From positions 3,100,001 through 3,164,000 of the forward strand of contig NZ_OZ255835.1 in NCBI RefSeq assembly GCF_965277665.1: a stretch of DNA of 64,000 nucleotides, given 5' to 3'. Position numbers and translations under genes: made by a program. Below, in pieces: positions 17,091 through 26,088 of the stretch (position 1 is the first letter of the stretch; each line of letters starts with the position of its first letter). Source of the DNA: Lichenicoccus sp965277665 (GTDB lineage Bacteria > Pseudomonadota > Alphaproteobacteria > Acetobacterales > Acetobacteraceae). The notes beneath the pieces are model-generated. The model searched no databases and was not told the DNA's origin. It worked only from the letters and a program-made list of their open reading frames with translations.

Positions 17091-18467
17091 ATGCTATTCA
17101 ACTCGCAGCTCTTCCTGTTCGCTTTCCTGCCGGTTGTTCTGGCGGCCTACTACGCCTGCGGCACGGCGCGCCAGGCGCGCCTGCTGGTGCTGGTGATCGC
17201 CTCGCTGACTTTCTATGCCAGCTGGAACTGGCACTACGTGCCGCTGCTGGTCGGCCTCACGCTGCTGAACTGGCTGCTTTCTAACGCGTATGGACGCAGC
17301 GGCCGCAAGGCCTGGCTCACCGCGGGTGTCGTCGCCAATCTCGCGACGCTGTGCGTGTTCAAGTACGCGAATTTCCTCGCCACGAATATCGACGCCTTGT
17401 TCGGGCGCGTGCACACGCCGTGGCCGATCCTGCTGCCGCTCGGCATCAGCTTCTTCGTGTTCCAGAAGATTGCCTATCTCGTCGATCTGCGTCGCGGCGG
17501 CTGGCGCATCCACGGGCTGCTCGAGTTCTTTGCCTTCGTCACCTTCTTTCCGCAACTGATCGCGGGTCCGATCGTGCGCCACACCGAGATCGTGCCGCAG
17601 TTCGATCGTGTGCGTCCGACCGAAACGCCGATGCAGGACATCGCGCGCGGGCTTGCCCTGTTCACTGTCGGGCTGGCCAAGAAGGCCGGACTCGCAGACA
17701 GCATCGCGGTCAATCCGGATGCGTTGTTCGCGCTCGCCGCCACCGGACAGCCGCTCGGCCTGGCCGGGGGGTGGGCCGCTTCATTCTGCTACACGCTGCA
17801 GATCTACCTGGATTTCTCGGGCTATTCCGACATGGCGATCGGGCTGGCTTTGATGTTCGGGCTGAAGCTGCCGTTCAATTTCAATGCGCCGTACAACGCC
17901 GCCTCGCTGCGCGATTTCTGGCATCGCTGGCACATGACGCTGTCGCGGTTCCTGCGCGACTATGTCTATATTCCGCTCGGCGGCAACCGGTGCGGCGAGG
18001 GAAGGCAGATGCTCAATCTGGCCGCCACCATGCTGCTCGGCGGTCTCTGGCACGGCGCCGCCTGGACCTTCGTCGCCTGGGGCGGCCTGCACGGCGTGGG
18101 CCTTGCCGTCAACCATCTCTGGCAGCGCGCCGGGGGCCGGTTGCCGGGCTTTGCCGGATGGCTGCTGACCCTGCTGTTCGTCATCGCCGGCTGGGTGCTG
18201 TTCCGCGCACCGGACTTCCACACCGCCTGGCACATGCTGGGCGCGATGGCCGGGCTGCAGGGCATCGGCCACGTGCACGTGCGCAATGCCGGCATCGTCG
18301 CACTCGCGGCGGCGTGCGTGTTCATCGGGCCGGCCAGCCAGGCCGCGATGCTCGATCGCCTGCAGCCGCGCTGGTGGCTGGCGGTGCCGATCGGCGCGGC
18401 GCTGGCGTTTCTGGTGATCCTGGTCGGCGGCGGCATTCCGAGTGAGTTCATCTATTTCCAGTTCTGA
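17091..18467 (+). CDS. MBOAT family O-acyltransferase (AlgI/DltB-like)
   Basis: Multi-pass inner-membrane acyltransferase of 458 residues that passes acyl groups across the membrane to a surface or periplasmic polymer. About ten hydrophobic segments are visible. The conserved AlgI-type core includes GISFFVFQKIAYLVD near 120, FVTFFPQLIAGPIVRH near 150, YLDFSGYSDMAIGLA, FWHRWHMTLSRFLRDYVYIP and the active-site region GGLWHGAAWTFVAWGGLHG. The next gene starts inside its 3' end (26 bp overlap) and encodes an SGNH-like partner, the usual arrangement for two-step acylation. Target polymer unknown. Confidence 0.92.
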   Translation: MLFNSQLFLFAFLPVVLAAYYACGTARQARLLVLVIASLTFYASWNWHYVPLLVGLTLLNWLLSNAYGRSGRKAWLTAGVVANLATLCVFKYANFLATNIDALFGRVHTPWPILLPLGISFFVFQKIAYLVDLRRGGWRIHGLLEFFAFVTFFPQLIAGPIVRHTEIVPQFDRVRPTETPMQDIARGLALFTVGLAKKAGLADSIAVNPDALFALAATGQPLGLAGGWAASFCYTLQIYLDFSGYSDMAIGLALMFGLKLPFNFNAPYNAASLRDFWHRWHMTLSRFLRDYVYIPLGGNRCGEGRQMLNLAATMLLGGLWHGAAWTFVAWGGLHGVGLAVNHLWQRAGGRLPGFAGWLLTLLFVIAGWVLFRAPDFHTAWHMLGAMAGLQGIGHVHVRNAGIVALAAACVFIGPASQAAMLDRLQPRWWLAVPIGAALAFLVILVGGGIPSEFIYFQF

Positions 18468-19524
18468 GAACGTTCGGTCCGAGACGCTGTGGCGCCGCTT
18501 CCTGGCGGTGCTGCTGCTCGGGGTCGGCCTCCCGCTCGGCATCGCCTACCTGTTCGTGGTGCTGGTCGACCCGTGGGGCATGCTGCCGCTGCACCTGCCG
18601 ATGACGCGGGTACCGATCTCGACCAATGCGCGCTACTCGTTCCCCCGGCTGGCGACCGATGCGAAGTTCGACGCCGTCATCATCGGCACCTCGACCAGCC
18701 GGCTGCTGCGCCCGGCGGTGCTGGATGCCCTGCTCGGCGCGCGTTTCGCCAACCTCGCGATGAACGCCGCCACCGCCTGGGAGCAGGAGCGGCTGCTGCT
18801 GCTGTTCGCGCGCAGCCATCCGCACGCTCATGCCCTGATCCTCGGCCTCGACGCCTCCTGGTGCCTCGCCGGGCCCGGCTCGCCGCGGCTCACCGGACGG
18901 CCGTTCCCGGCCTGGATGTATGGCGGCACGCGCTGGCGCGGCTACGGCCAGATGCTGAGCCTGTATGCGGTGCAGGAGGCCGCCAACCAGGCCTCGGCGG
19001 CGCTCGGGCTCAAGCGCCGCCACTACGGCGTGGACGGCTACACCAATTTCCTGCCGCCGGATGCCGCCTACGACGCCGCCCGCGTCGAGGCGATCTTCCG
19101 GAGCTGGGGCCATGTCGACGAGACGCCCGCTGGCGCGGCGCCGGTCGTGCTCCCGTATGTGGCCGGCTTGCCCGCCCTGCTCGCGCGCCTGCCGCCGGAT
19201 GCGGTCAAGCTGCTGTATTTCCCGCCGATCACCGACGAGACCATGGGGGTGGCGGGCAGCCGCACGCGCGCCTCGTGGGACGCCTGCAAGCGCCTGGCGG
19301 TGGCCGCCGCCGAGCGCACGCCGGACAGCGTGGTGCTCGACTTCGCGCAGCCCGACGCCATCACGCTGTCGCACCGCAATTTCTGGGACCCGCTGCACTA
19401 CCGCATCGGCATCGCGAACCGGGTCATGCGGGACATGGCGGCGTCGCTCGGAAATCCGCACGCAAGCGGGACGCACGCGTCCGGCCCGGAGTTCCGCATC
19501 CTGGCGTGGAACCGCCATTCCTGA
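18442..19524 (+). CDS. AlgJ/AlgX-like SGNH-type membrane-anchored protein, MBOAT partner
   Basis: A 360-residue protein with an N-terminal membrane anchor (about 20-43, LAVLLLGVGLPLGIAYLFVV) and a large periplasmic part. A GTSTSRLL motif near residue 82 resembles the nucleophile block of SGNH hydrolases, and NFWDPLHYRIGIANRVM near 315 supplies an Asp-x-x-His pair. Together these suggest an acyl-transferase/esterase that takes the acyl group from the MBOAT partner. GTG start at 18442 lies inside the MBOAT gene. Family assignment is from fold-like motifs and context, not from a strong overall match. Confidence 0.7.
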   Translation: MSSSISSSENVRSETLWRRFLAVLLLGVGLPLGIAYLFVVLVDPWGMLPLHLPMTRVPISTNARYSFPRLATDAKFDAVIIGTSTSRLLRPAVLDALLGARFANLAMNAATAWEQERLLLLFARSHPHAHALILGLDASWCLAGPGSPRLTGRPFPAWMYGGTRWRGYGQMLSLYAVQEAANQASAALGLKRRHYGVDGYTNFLPPDAAYDAARVEAIFRSWGHVDETPAGAAPVVLPYVAGLPALLARLPPDAVKLLYFPPITDETMGVAGSRTRASWDACKRLAVAAAERTPDSVVLDFAQPDAITLSHRNFWDPLHYRIGIANRVMRDMAASLGNPHASGTHASGPEFRILAWNRHS

Positions 19525-19591
19525 TCAGGACTTGTCAGGCAACCAGATCCGTCGTGCCATCGACGCGCACCCAGCTCCAGGAGCACCCCAC

Positions 19592-20593
19592 ATGCGTATC
19601 CTCATCCTCGGCGCGGCCGGCATGCTCGGCCGCAAGCTGGCCGAGCGCCTGGCCCAAGACCGCCAGCTCGGCGGCCAGCCGGTCACCACGCTCGACCTCG
19701 TCGATGTGATCACGCCGACGGCACCGGCGGGCTTCACCGGCGAGGCGAACTGCCGGGCCGGCGACCTGTCCGAGCCCGGCACCATGGCGTCCCTGGTGCG
19801 CAGCCGGCCCGACCTGATCTTCCACCTCGCCGCGATCGTCTCCGGCGAGGCCGAGGCGGACCTGGAGAAGGGCTACCGCATCAACCTCGACGGCACCCGG
19901 CTGCTGCTCGATGCGATTCGTCTCGAAGGGGATGGCCGACTTTCAGGGAGCGGGGGCTGGAAGCCACGCGTGGTGTTCTCCTCCTCGCTCGCGGTGTTCG
20001 GCGGCAGCTTCCCGCCGGTGATCCCGGAGGAGTACGTGCTGACTCCACAGACCAGCTACGGCACCCAGAAGCTGATGGGCGAGCTGCTGCTGGCGGACTA
20101 TGCGCGCCGTGGCATCCTGGAGGGCATCGGCATCCGCCTGCCGACGATCTGCGTGCGCCCCGGCAAGCCGAACCGGGCCGCGTCGAGCTTTTTCTCCGGC
20201 ATCATCCGCGAGCCGCTCGCGGGCCAGGAGGCGATCCTGCCGGTCGGCGAGGACGTGCGGCACTGGATGACCAGCCCGAGGTCCGCGATCGGCTTCCTGA
20301 TCCATGCCGCTTCCCTCGACCTCGCGCGGGTCGGCGACCGGCCCAACCTGAGCATGCCGGGCCTGTCCGTCACCGTAGGCGAGCAGATCGCGGCGCTGCG
20401 CGAGGTGGCCGGCGACCGGGTGGCCAACCTGATCCGCGAGCAGCGCGACCCGGTGATCGAGCGCATCGTCGCCGGCTGGGCGCAGGCGCTGGACGCCAGC
20501 CGCGCCGAGGCGCTCGGCTTTGTCGCGGAGAAGCACTTTACCGATATCGTACGGGCGCATATCGAGGACGAACTGGGCGGCCGTATCGGCTGA
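19592..20593 (+). CDS. denD: NAD-dependent epimerase/dehydratase, D-erythronate dehydrogenase-like
   Basis: Extended SDR of 333 residues. The Rossmann motif GAAGMLGRKLA is at 7-17, FSSSLAVFGG supplies the catalytic Ser and YGTQKLMGE the Tyr-xxx-Lys pair. GIRLPTICVRPGKPNRAASS and DVRHWMTSPR are hallmarks I associate with DenD, which oxidises D-erythronate at C2 in tetronate catabolism. An MFS transporter follows 51 bp later, so a small acid uptake and oxidation pair is plausible. Other DenD pathway genes (kinase, class II aldolase, isomerase) are absent here, so substrate is uncertain. Confidence 0.78.
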   Translation: MRILILGAAGMLGRKLAERLAQDRQLGGQPVTTLDLVDVITPTAPAGFTGEANCRAGDLSEPGTMASLVRSRPDLIFHLAAIVSGEAEADLEKGYRINLDGTRLLLDAIRLEGDGRLSGSGGWKPRVVFSSSLAVFGGSFPPVIPEEYVLTPQTSYGTQKLMGELLLADYARRGILEGIGIRLPTICVRPGKPNRAASSFFSGIIREPLAGQEAILPVGEDVRHWMTSPRSAIGFLIHAASLDLARVGDRPNLSMPGLSVTVGEQIAALREVAGDRVANLIREQRDPVIERIVAGWAQALDASRAEALGFVAEKHFTDIVRAHIEDELGGRIG

Positions 20594-20644
20594 ACCCGCG
20601 CGCCCGCCGCTGAGAAGAAGGCGCTCCATCGAGAGGACACGGCC

Positions 20645-21958
20645 TTGCCCGACCAGAGTTACGACGGCCCTGGCACGGGCAACGCCGCCCTCGTCAGCGC
20701 GATACGCAAGGCGAAGCTGCGCCTGATCCCGCTGCTGCTGACGATGTACACCGTGAACTTCCTCGACCGCGTCAATGTCGGTGTCGCCAAGCAGGCGCTG
20801 CAGTCCCAGGTCGGCATCTCGGGCGCCTACTTCGCGCTCGGCGCCGGCATCTTCTTCGTCGGCTACGCGGTGTTCGAGCTGCCCAGCAACCTGATCCTGC
20901 ACCGGGTCGGGCCGCGCGTCTGGATGGCGCGGATCATGATCACCTGGGGCCTGGTCGCGGCGTCCACCGTCTTCGTCACCGGCAATGTCAGCTTCTGCGT
21001 CCTGCGCCTGTTGCTCGGGATTGCCGAGGCCGGCTTCTTCCCCGGCGCGATCCTGTTCATGACGTACTGGTTCCCGTCCGCCGAACGCGGCCGCGTCATC
21101 GGGCTGTTCTATCTCGGCTACCCGCTCGCGCTGCTGTTCGGCAACCCGGCCTCCGGCGCGCTGCTCGACCTCGATGGCGTGTTCGGCGTCGCCGGCTGGC
21201 AGTGGATGTTCATGATCGACGGGCTGCTGGCCTCCCTGGTCGGCATCGGCGTGCTGTTCTGGATGCCGGACAGCCCGGATTCGGTGCACTGGCTCGAACC
21301 CGGCGAGAAGCGAGCGCTGCGGGCCGCCATCGCCGCCGAGGGCGAGGAGAAGCGGGTGATCGGCCGGCACAGCCTGCTCGACGCCTTCCGCGATCCGCGC
21401 CTGCTGCATTTCATCGCGATCTATTTCGCCCTGCAGATCGGCAGCTACGGCGTCACCTTCTACCTGCCGAACCAGGTCAGCGAGCTGGTCGGCCGCAAGA
21501 TCGGCTTCGTCGTCGGCCTGCTCTCGGCGCTGCCCTGGGCCTGCGCCATCGCCGTCAACCTGTTCTGGCCCGGACTGGCGGTGCGTCTCAACCGCAGGCG
21601 GCTGTTCGCGGTGATCTCGATGCTGGCGATCTCGCTCGGCATCGCGGTGTCGGCGCAGTCACCCCCGGTGATCGCCATCGCGGCACTCTGCCTGGCCGCC
21701 AGCGGCATCATCAGCGCGCAGCCGGTGTTCTGGACCTTCCCGGCGGATCATTTCGGCGGGGTCGCGGCGGCGGCGGCGTTCGCGGTCATCAACTCGCTCG
21801 GCAACCTCGGTGGTTTCGTGGCGCCGAACCTGCGCGAATGGGCCGACCATCATTTCGCGGTGCACGGCGCGGGCCTCTACGCACTGTGCATCTCGGGCGC
21901 GATCGGCGCCCTGCTGGTGCTCCTGCTGCGCGAGCCGAAGGTGGCGCCGATTTCCTGA
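20645..21958 (+). CDS. MFS transporter, anion:cation symporter-like (ACS family)
   Basis: Twelve-helix transporter of 437 residues resembling phthalate, tartrate and sugar-acid permeases. It starts at a TTG. The early helix carries LTMYTVNFLDRVNVGVAK, the ACS-type signature, followed by ELPSNLILHRVGPRVWMAR and GIAEAGFFPGAILFMTYWFP. The substrate is probably an organic or sugar acid, consistent with the DenD-like gene upstream. It ends 10 bp before the opposing bacteriophytochrome gene. Confidence 0.88.
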   Translation: MPDQSYDGPGTGNAALVSAIRKAKLRLIPLLLTMYTVNFLDRVNVGVAKQALQSQVGISGAYFALGAGIFFVGYAVFELPSNLILHRVGPRVWMARIMITWGLVAASTVFVTGNVSFCVLRLLLGIAEAGFFPGAILFMTYWFPSAERGRVIGLFYLGYPLALLFGNPASGALLDLDGVFGVAGWQWMFMIDGLLASLVGIGVLFWMPDSPDSVHWLEPGEKRALRAAIAAEGEEKRVIGRHSLLDAFRDPRLLHFIAIYFALQIGSYGVTFYLPNQVSELVGRKIGFVVGLLSALPWACAIAVNLFWPGLAVRLNRRRLFAVISMLAISLGIAVSAQSPPVIAIAALCLAASGIISAQPVFWTFPADHFGGVAAAAAFAVINSLGNLGGFVAPNLREWADHHFAVHGAGLYALCISGAIGALLVLLLREPKVAPIS

Positions 21959-21968
21959 GAGCCTGAGT

Positions 21969-23229
21969 TCAGGCCGCCGTCAGGGCCTGGATCTCGGCCT
22001 GCAGCGCGTCGAGCGCGAACGGCTTCATCAGCACACGGGCCTCGGGATCGAGCGCCAGGCGGGTGGCCGGCTCGCCCAGGAAGCCGGTGGTGAACAGCAC
22101 CTTGAGGCCGGGCTGGCGACGTCGTGCCGCGTCGGCGAGTTGCTGGCCATTCATGCCGGGCAGCACGATGTCGGTCACCAGCAGGTCGACATGCAGGTCC
22201 GATTGCACGAAGCGCAGCGCGGTCGGGCCGTCCGCGGCCTCGTAGGTCACGTAGCCACGGCCACGCAGCCACTCGGTGACGAGGCAACGCAGCGCCGCCT
22301 CGTCTGCAACCACCAGCACCGTGCCCATCCGGGGCTGGCCCGGACCCGCCTTGGGGTTGCCTGCGGTCTGCAAGCGGTTGGGCAGATAGAGGCAGATCGT
22401 GGTGCCGGCGCCGGGTTCGCTGTCGATGCGCGCATGGCCGTCGGCCTGCCGGACGAAGCCGTGCACCATGGCAAGGCCGAGGCCGGTGCCCTGGCCGACC
22501 GGCTTGGTGGTGAAGAACGGATCGAAGGCGCGCGCCACCACATCGGGGGCCATGCCGCCGCCGGTATCGGTCACCCAGAGTGCCACGTAGTGGCCGACAT
22601 GCACGTCGGCGTGTCGCGCCACGTACTCCTCGTCGAAACTGACGTTCGCGGTCTGGATGGTGAGCCGGCCGCCGGCCGGCATCACGTCGCGCGCATTGAT
22701 GCACAGGTTGAGCAGGGCGTTCTCGAGCTGGTTGACGTCGCACAAGGTGCTGCCGATCCCGCCGTCCAGCACCAGCCTGACCGGGATCGCCGGGCCCATG
22801 GTGCGGACGATCAGGTCCTCCATGCCGGTGACCAGGGCATTGATGTCCACCTCTTGCGGGCTGAGCACCTGCACCCGGGCGAAGGTCAGCAGCCGCTGGG
22901 TCAGCGCGGTGGCGCGGCTCACCGACCGCCGGGCACTGCCGGCATGGCGGGTCAGGTCACGCAGCGCCGCCTCCTCGAGCCCGGCCCGGGGAAGGCCGCC
23001 CGCGAGGATGGCCGCCTGCATCATCTCCAGGCTGATGCTGATAATGGTGAGCAGGTTGTTGAAGTCATGCGCGATGCCACCGGTCAGCTGGCCGAGCGCC
23101 TCCATCTTCTGCGACTGCCGCAGCGTCCGCCCGGTGCTCTCGTGCTCCGACACCTCGGCCTGCAGGCTGCCGAGCGCTGCCTCCAGCGCCGCCGTGCGGT
23201 CGCCGACCAGCGCCTCCAGCCCGTCGCGG
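21969..23229 (-). pseudogene. C-terminal part of frameshifted bacteriophytochrome kinase (HisKA-HATPase-REC)
   Basis: Second half of a hybrid histidine kinase. The phosphoacceptor box is GQLTGGIAHDFNNLL, the HATPase region has ENALLNLCINARD and FDPFFTTKPVGQGTGLGLAM, and the receiver domain has its phosphorylatable Asp in LLVTDIVLPGMNG. A candidate separate start exists at 23153 (MSEHESTG, 394 residues), but reading the same frame further upstream to about 23229 gives a kinase-linker sequence (DGLEALVGDRTAALEAALG) that continues the phytochrome protein. Restoring one base near 23231 would fuse both halves into about 1109 residues. If not repaired, a separately translated kinase without sensor is the alternative. 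Confidence 0.8.
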
Positions 23230-25297
23230 TGGCGTGCGACTCGGCCTCGATCTGCTTGCGCCCGGTGATGTCGAGCGCAATGCCGGTCAGCGTCGCAGGC
23301 CGTCCGGACTGGCGCAGCAGGCGTCCACGATGCTCGATCCAGCGCTCGCTGCCGTCCGGGCGGCGGGCGCGGAACTGCGCGTTGAAGCTGCTGTCATCGG
23401 CGAGCGTGCGCGCCAGCTTGAGCAGGTAGGCCGCGCGGTCGTCGGACGGCATCGCGCCCAGCATCTGCTCGAAGGTCAGCCTGGCCTCCGGCGGCAGTCC
23501 GAACTGCGCGCCCATGATGGCGGACGCATGCAGGCGGCCCGCCGCCGGATCGATCTCCCAGGTGCCGAGCGACCCGGCGGCCAGGGCGAACCCGAGCCGG
23601 TCCTCGACACGCCGCAGCGTCGCCTGCGTGCGGCGCAAGGCCTCGGCTGTGATGGCGCGCCTTGCCTCGGCGGCCAGCGCCAGGTCCGCCTCGGTCCAGC
23701 GCCTGGAGCGGCCTTCGACGACCTGCCTCCAGGCCTCGAACGACTTGCGTGGCGTCAGCCGCCCGGGATCGGGCCCAGGTTTGATCCCGCGATCGGCCAG
23801 CTTGTCCGGATTGCCGGCCCAGACCACGGCCTGCTGCTGCTCCGGGCGGAACCAGAGGATCGCATCGTCGCTCGCCGGTGACAGCGGCTGCAGCAGGACA
23901 CCGGACCCGTCCCGCCTGCAGGCGGCAAGATCGGGATGGCGCAGGGTCAGGTCGTCCAGCGCCAGCAGGGCACCGTTCGCGGCCTCGAACAGCACCGACA
24001 GCGCCCGGCCGGCATCCGCCGCCTCCGGGGTCTGGCCGAGGCAGCGCACCTCGCCGTCGATACGCAGCATCGCGCCGTCCGCCGCGACCAGGCCGAGCAG
24101 GTCGGCGCCGATCGCCGCCACCGCGTCGACCAGGAGCCCGTCGCTCTGCAGCCGGCCGGCGAGCGAGGCGGTGACGCCGCCCTGCCTGCGCCGTCGCCGC
24201 TCGATGTCGGCGTCGCCGAGGCTGCCCAGAAGCATCGACAGGACCTGGCTGATGATGTCCACCGACGCGCGAAGCTCGGCGTCCATCCAGTACGGGGAGT
24301 CGTGGTGGCAGGCGATCAGCCCCCAGAGTCCCGGCTGGCCGTCGGCCTCCGGCCCAAGCTGGGGCGAGGACAGCGCGATGCTGCACGAGGCGCCGACGCC
24401 CATGTTGCGGAGGTATTCGAGATGCACCGGCGAGACGCTGCGCCAGGTGCAGCAGGTCATGTCCAGCGGCGCGTCGTCCGAGAGGTCGCGGGACACGAGC
24501 ATCGGCACCGGTTCGGCGTGCACGTCGGCGATCAGCCGGACCCGCTGCTGGAGGAACATCCGCCGGGCCTGCAGCGGGATGTCGGTCGCCGGATAGTGCA
24601 GGCCTAGGAACCCCTTGAGGTGCGGCGCGCGGGTTTCGGCGACCACCTCGCCATGCAGGTCAGGGTCGAAGCGGTAGATCATGACCCGGTCGTAGCCGGT
24701 CAGCTGCCTGATCTCGCGCGCCGCGATCTCGAACAGCTCGGCCTGGTCGATGGCCTGCGTCAGGCTCGCCAGCACCGCCTGTGCCGTGCCGATCGGCGAA
24801 CTCAGCGCCGCGGGTGCGACCGCCGGCTCCAGCTCCACGCACATCATGCGGCCGGACCGATGCACCCGCGCCTGCAGCACCCTGCCGCCGGCCTCGTCGA
24901 ACGCGAGGACGTTGCTCGGCGCGTAGGCATAGCGCTCGGTCGCGGCGACCAGCGCCTCTGCCGGCGCGTCGCCCAGCACCTCGGCCAGCGTCCGACCGAG
25001 TGCCGCGGCGGCCGTCATGCCGACGAAGCCTTCGAGGTTGGCGCTGGCCTGGACCACCAGCAGGTCGTGCGGCCGGACGACGAGGAGGGCGCCTTGCGGC
25101 TGGATCGCACCCGGGATGTGGACCGGCTCGGTGTCGCAGCCCGACAGGTCGGGCTGCGACACCGGCCAGGGACCAGGCGACGGCAGCGTCTCGCGGACGG
25201 TCAGCGCGGCGGAGCCCGAAACGCGCGCCGTGTGATGGCGGAGCCGGCGAGACAATGTCCACGCACGATGATCGCTCCCGGGAGGGACCGGGATCAT
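23084..25297 (-). pseudogene. bphP: Bacteriophytochrome photosensory module, frame-shifted before its kinase
   Basis: Red/far-red light sensor, N-terminal 737 residues as read. The biliverdin-binding Cys is in SGCDTEPVHIPGAIQPQG (residue 54). PAS covers about 60-160. GAF (about 175-335) shows HYPATDIPLQARRMF and SPVHLEYLRNMGVGAS, and PHY (about 350-530) shows CHHDSPYW and the tongue motif TPRKSFEAW. A further PAS domain lies at 565-690. After ALDITGRKQIEAESHA the reading becomes Arg/Ser-rich nonsense ending at 23084. The kinase continues in another frame at a GGTGGCG site (23228-23234), consistent with loss of one G. ATG at 25297 is the first possible start. Confidence 0.85.
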
Positions 25298-25390
25298 CGA
25301 CGCTAGAATGGCAAAAGTAAAAGTCTATGTGCGACGCAAGGGAGCGCGGCCAGGGCAGGACGGCGCAACGGCGCGCGCGACCTCAAGACG

Positions 25391-25582
25391 CTTAGCAGGG
25401 TGCTGAAAAACCCGAGAACGATGCAGTCGCTATGAAACCAAAGCAGGCCAAGGGCTCCGCCCCTGGACCCCATCAAAGGCTAGCCTTTGAAATCCCTGTA
25501 TTTTTAGAATCGGGGTCTGGGGCCTTCGGCCCCAGCGGGACCAGGGCAGCGCCCTGACGTTGCTTTTTCAGCAGCCTGTTAG
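25391..25582. mobile_element. MITE-like inverted-repeat remnant, transposase-less
   Basis: Left end CTTAGCAGGGTGCTGAAAAA (25391-25410) is mirrored by TTTTTCAGCAGCCTGTTAG (25564-25582), 17 of 19 positions matching in inverted orientation. Ends with GGxTGCTGAAAAA are common in IS5- and IS1182-type elements. No transposase lies between, only a type B repeat and about 35 bp of other sequence, so this is a solo remnant or MITE. Confidence 0.6.
25444..25562. repeat. Type B multi-hairpin repeat, copy 2 (nested)
   Basis: Full-length copy with stems CCAAGGGC/GCCCCTGG (one mismatch), AAAGGC/GCCTTT, GGGGCcttcGGCCCC and CCAGGGC/GCCCTG. It sits inside the inverted-repeat pair at 25391-25582, so it either inserted there or was captured by it. 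Confidence 0.8.
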
Positions 25583-25700
25583 GGCTCATGCGGATGTGGC
25601 GGTGGTGATCGCCGGGAACACGATGCTTTTTCGGTGGATTTGCAGGAGAACCGCCTTATACGGTAGGTTTCAATCCTACTTAATACCACGGAATCAGATC

Positions 25701-25976
25701 ATGCGCTCGACGCAGCAACTCAGCATCACCCTGCCGATCGAGATGGCCGAGATGGTGAAGGCCAAGGTGGCGACCGGGGACTACGCCACGGAAAGCGAAG
25801 TGATCCGCGACGGGCTGCGTGCCCTGGCAGCCCGGGACAAAGCGGTGGAGAGCTGGCTTCGAGAGAGCGTTGTTCCGGCGGCTGAAGCCCTAAAGGCCGA
25901 TCCAGGCCGGGCGTTTAGTGCGGATGCTGTACGCACGCACCTGGCGGCCAGACGCAAGCGTGCCCGCTCGGCGTGA
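25701..25976 (+). CDS. parD: ParD-like type II antitoxin (CC2985/CopG family)
   Basis: A 91-residue ribbon-helix-helix antitoxin. The N-terminus MRSTQQLSITLPIEMAEMVK is the DNA-binding strand and first helix, ATESEVIRDGLRALAARD the second, and a charged C-terminus would wrap the toxin. ATG at 25701 is selected over the longer open frame because it begins the domain. It ends in a GTGA overlap with a toxin reading frame that stops after 30 codons, so it now appears to be an orphan antitoxin. Likely autoregulated. Confidence 0.85.
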   Translation: MRSTQQLSITLPIEMAEMVKAKVATGDYATESEVIRDGLRALAARDKAVESWLRESVVPAAEALKADPGRAFSADAVRTHLAARRKRARSA

Positions 25977-26065
25977 GCTATGCGGTTCGGTTCTCGCCTG
26001 AGGCCATGGCCCAATTGGACGCGATCGAGGACTACATTATAGACGACCAGTGTGTGGATGAGTAG
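25973..26065 (+). pseudogene. parE: Truncated ParE/RelE-type toxin remnant
   Basis: GTG at 25973 overlaps the parD stop and reads VSYAVRFSPEAMAQLDAIED followed by ten residues to a TAG. This is the standard first helix-strand of a ParE toxin, which is normally about 95-100 residues. The remaining two thirds, including the C-terminal toxic region, are absent; sequence after 26065 runs into the opposing epimerase gene. The toxin is therefore almost surely inactive. Confidence 0.8.
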
Positions 26066-26088
26066 TGAATGAGCTTTGTCCACACCGC

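Larger units (their letters stand above)
25298..25700. other. 403 bp spacer with nested repeat and antitoxin promoter area
   Basis: Contains an inverted-repeat bounded element (25391-25582) with a type B repeat inside, followed by about 118 bp leading to the parD start. The last part is less GC-rich and holds TAGG-N7-CCTA at 25664-25678, a candidate autoregulatory operator for the antitoxin. No ORF here looks coding. Confidence 0.55.

Noticed and set aside
25391..25582. Complete insertion sequence
   Set aside because: No transposase frame lies between the inverted repeats.
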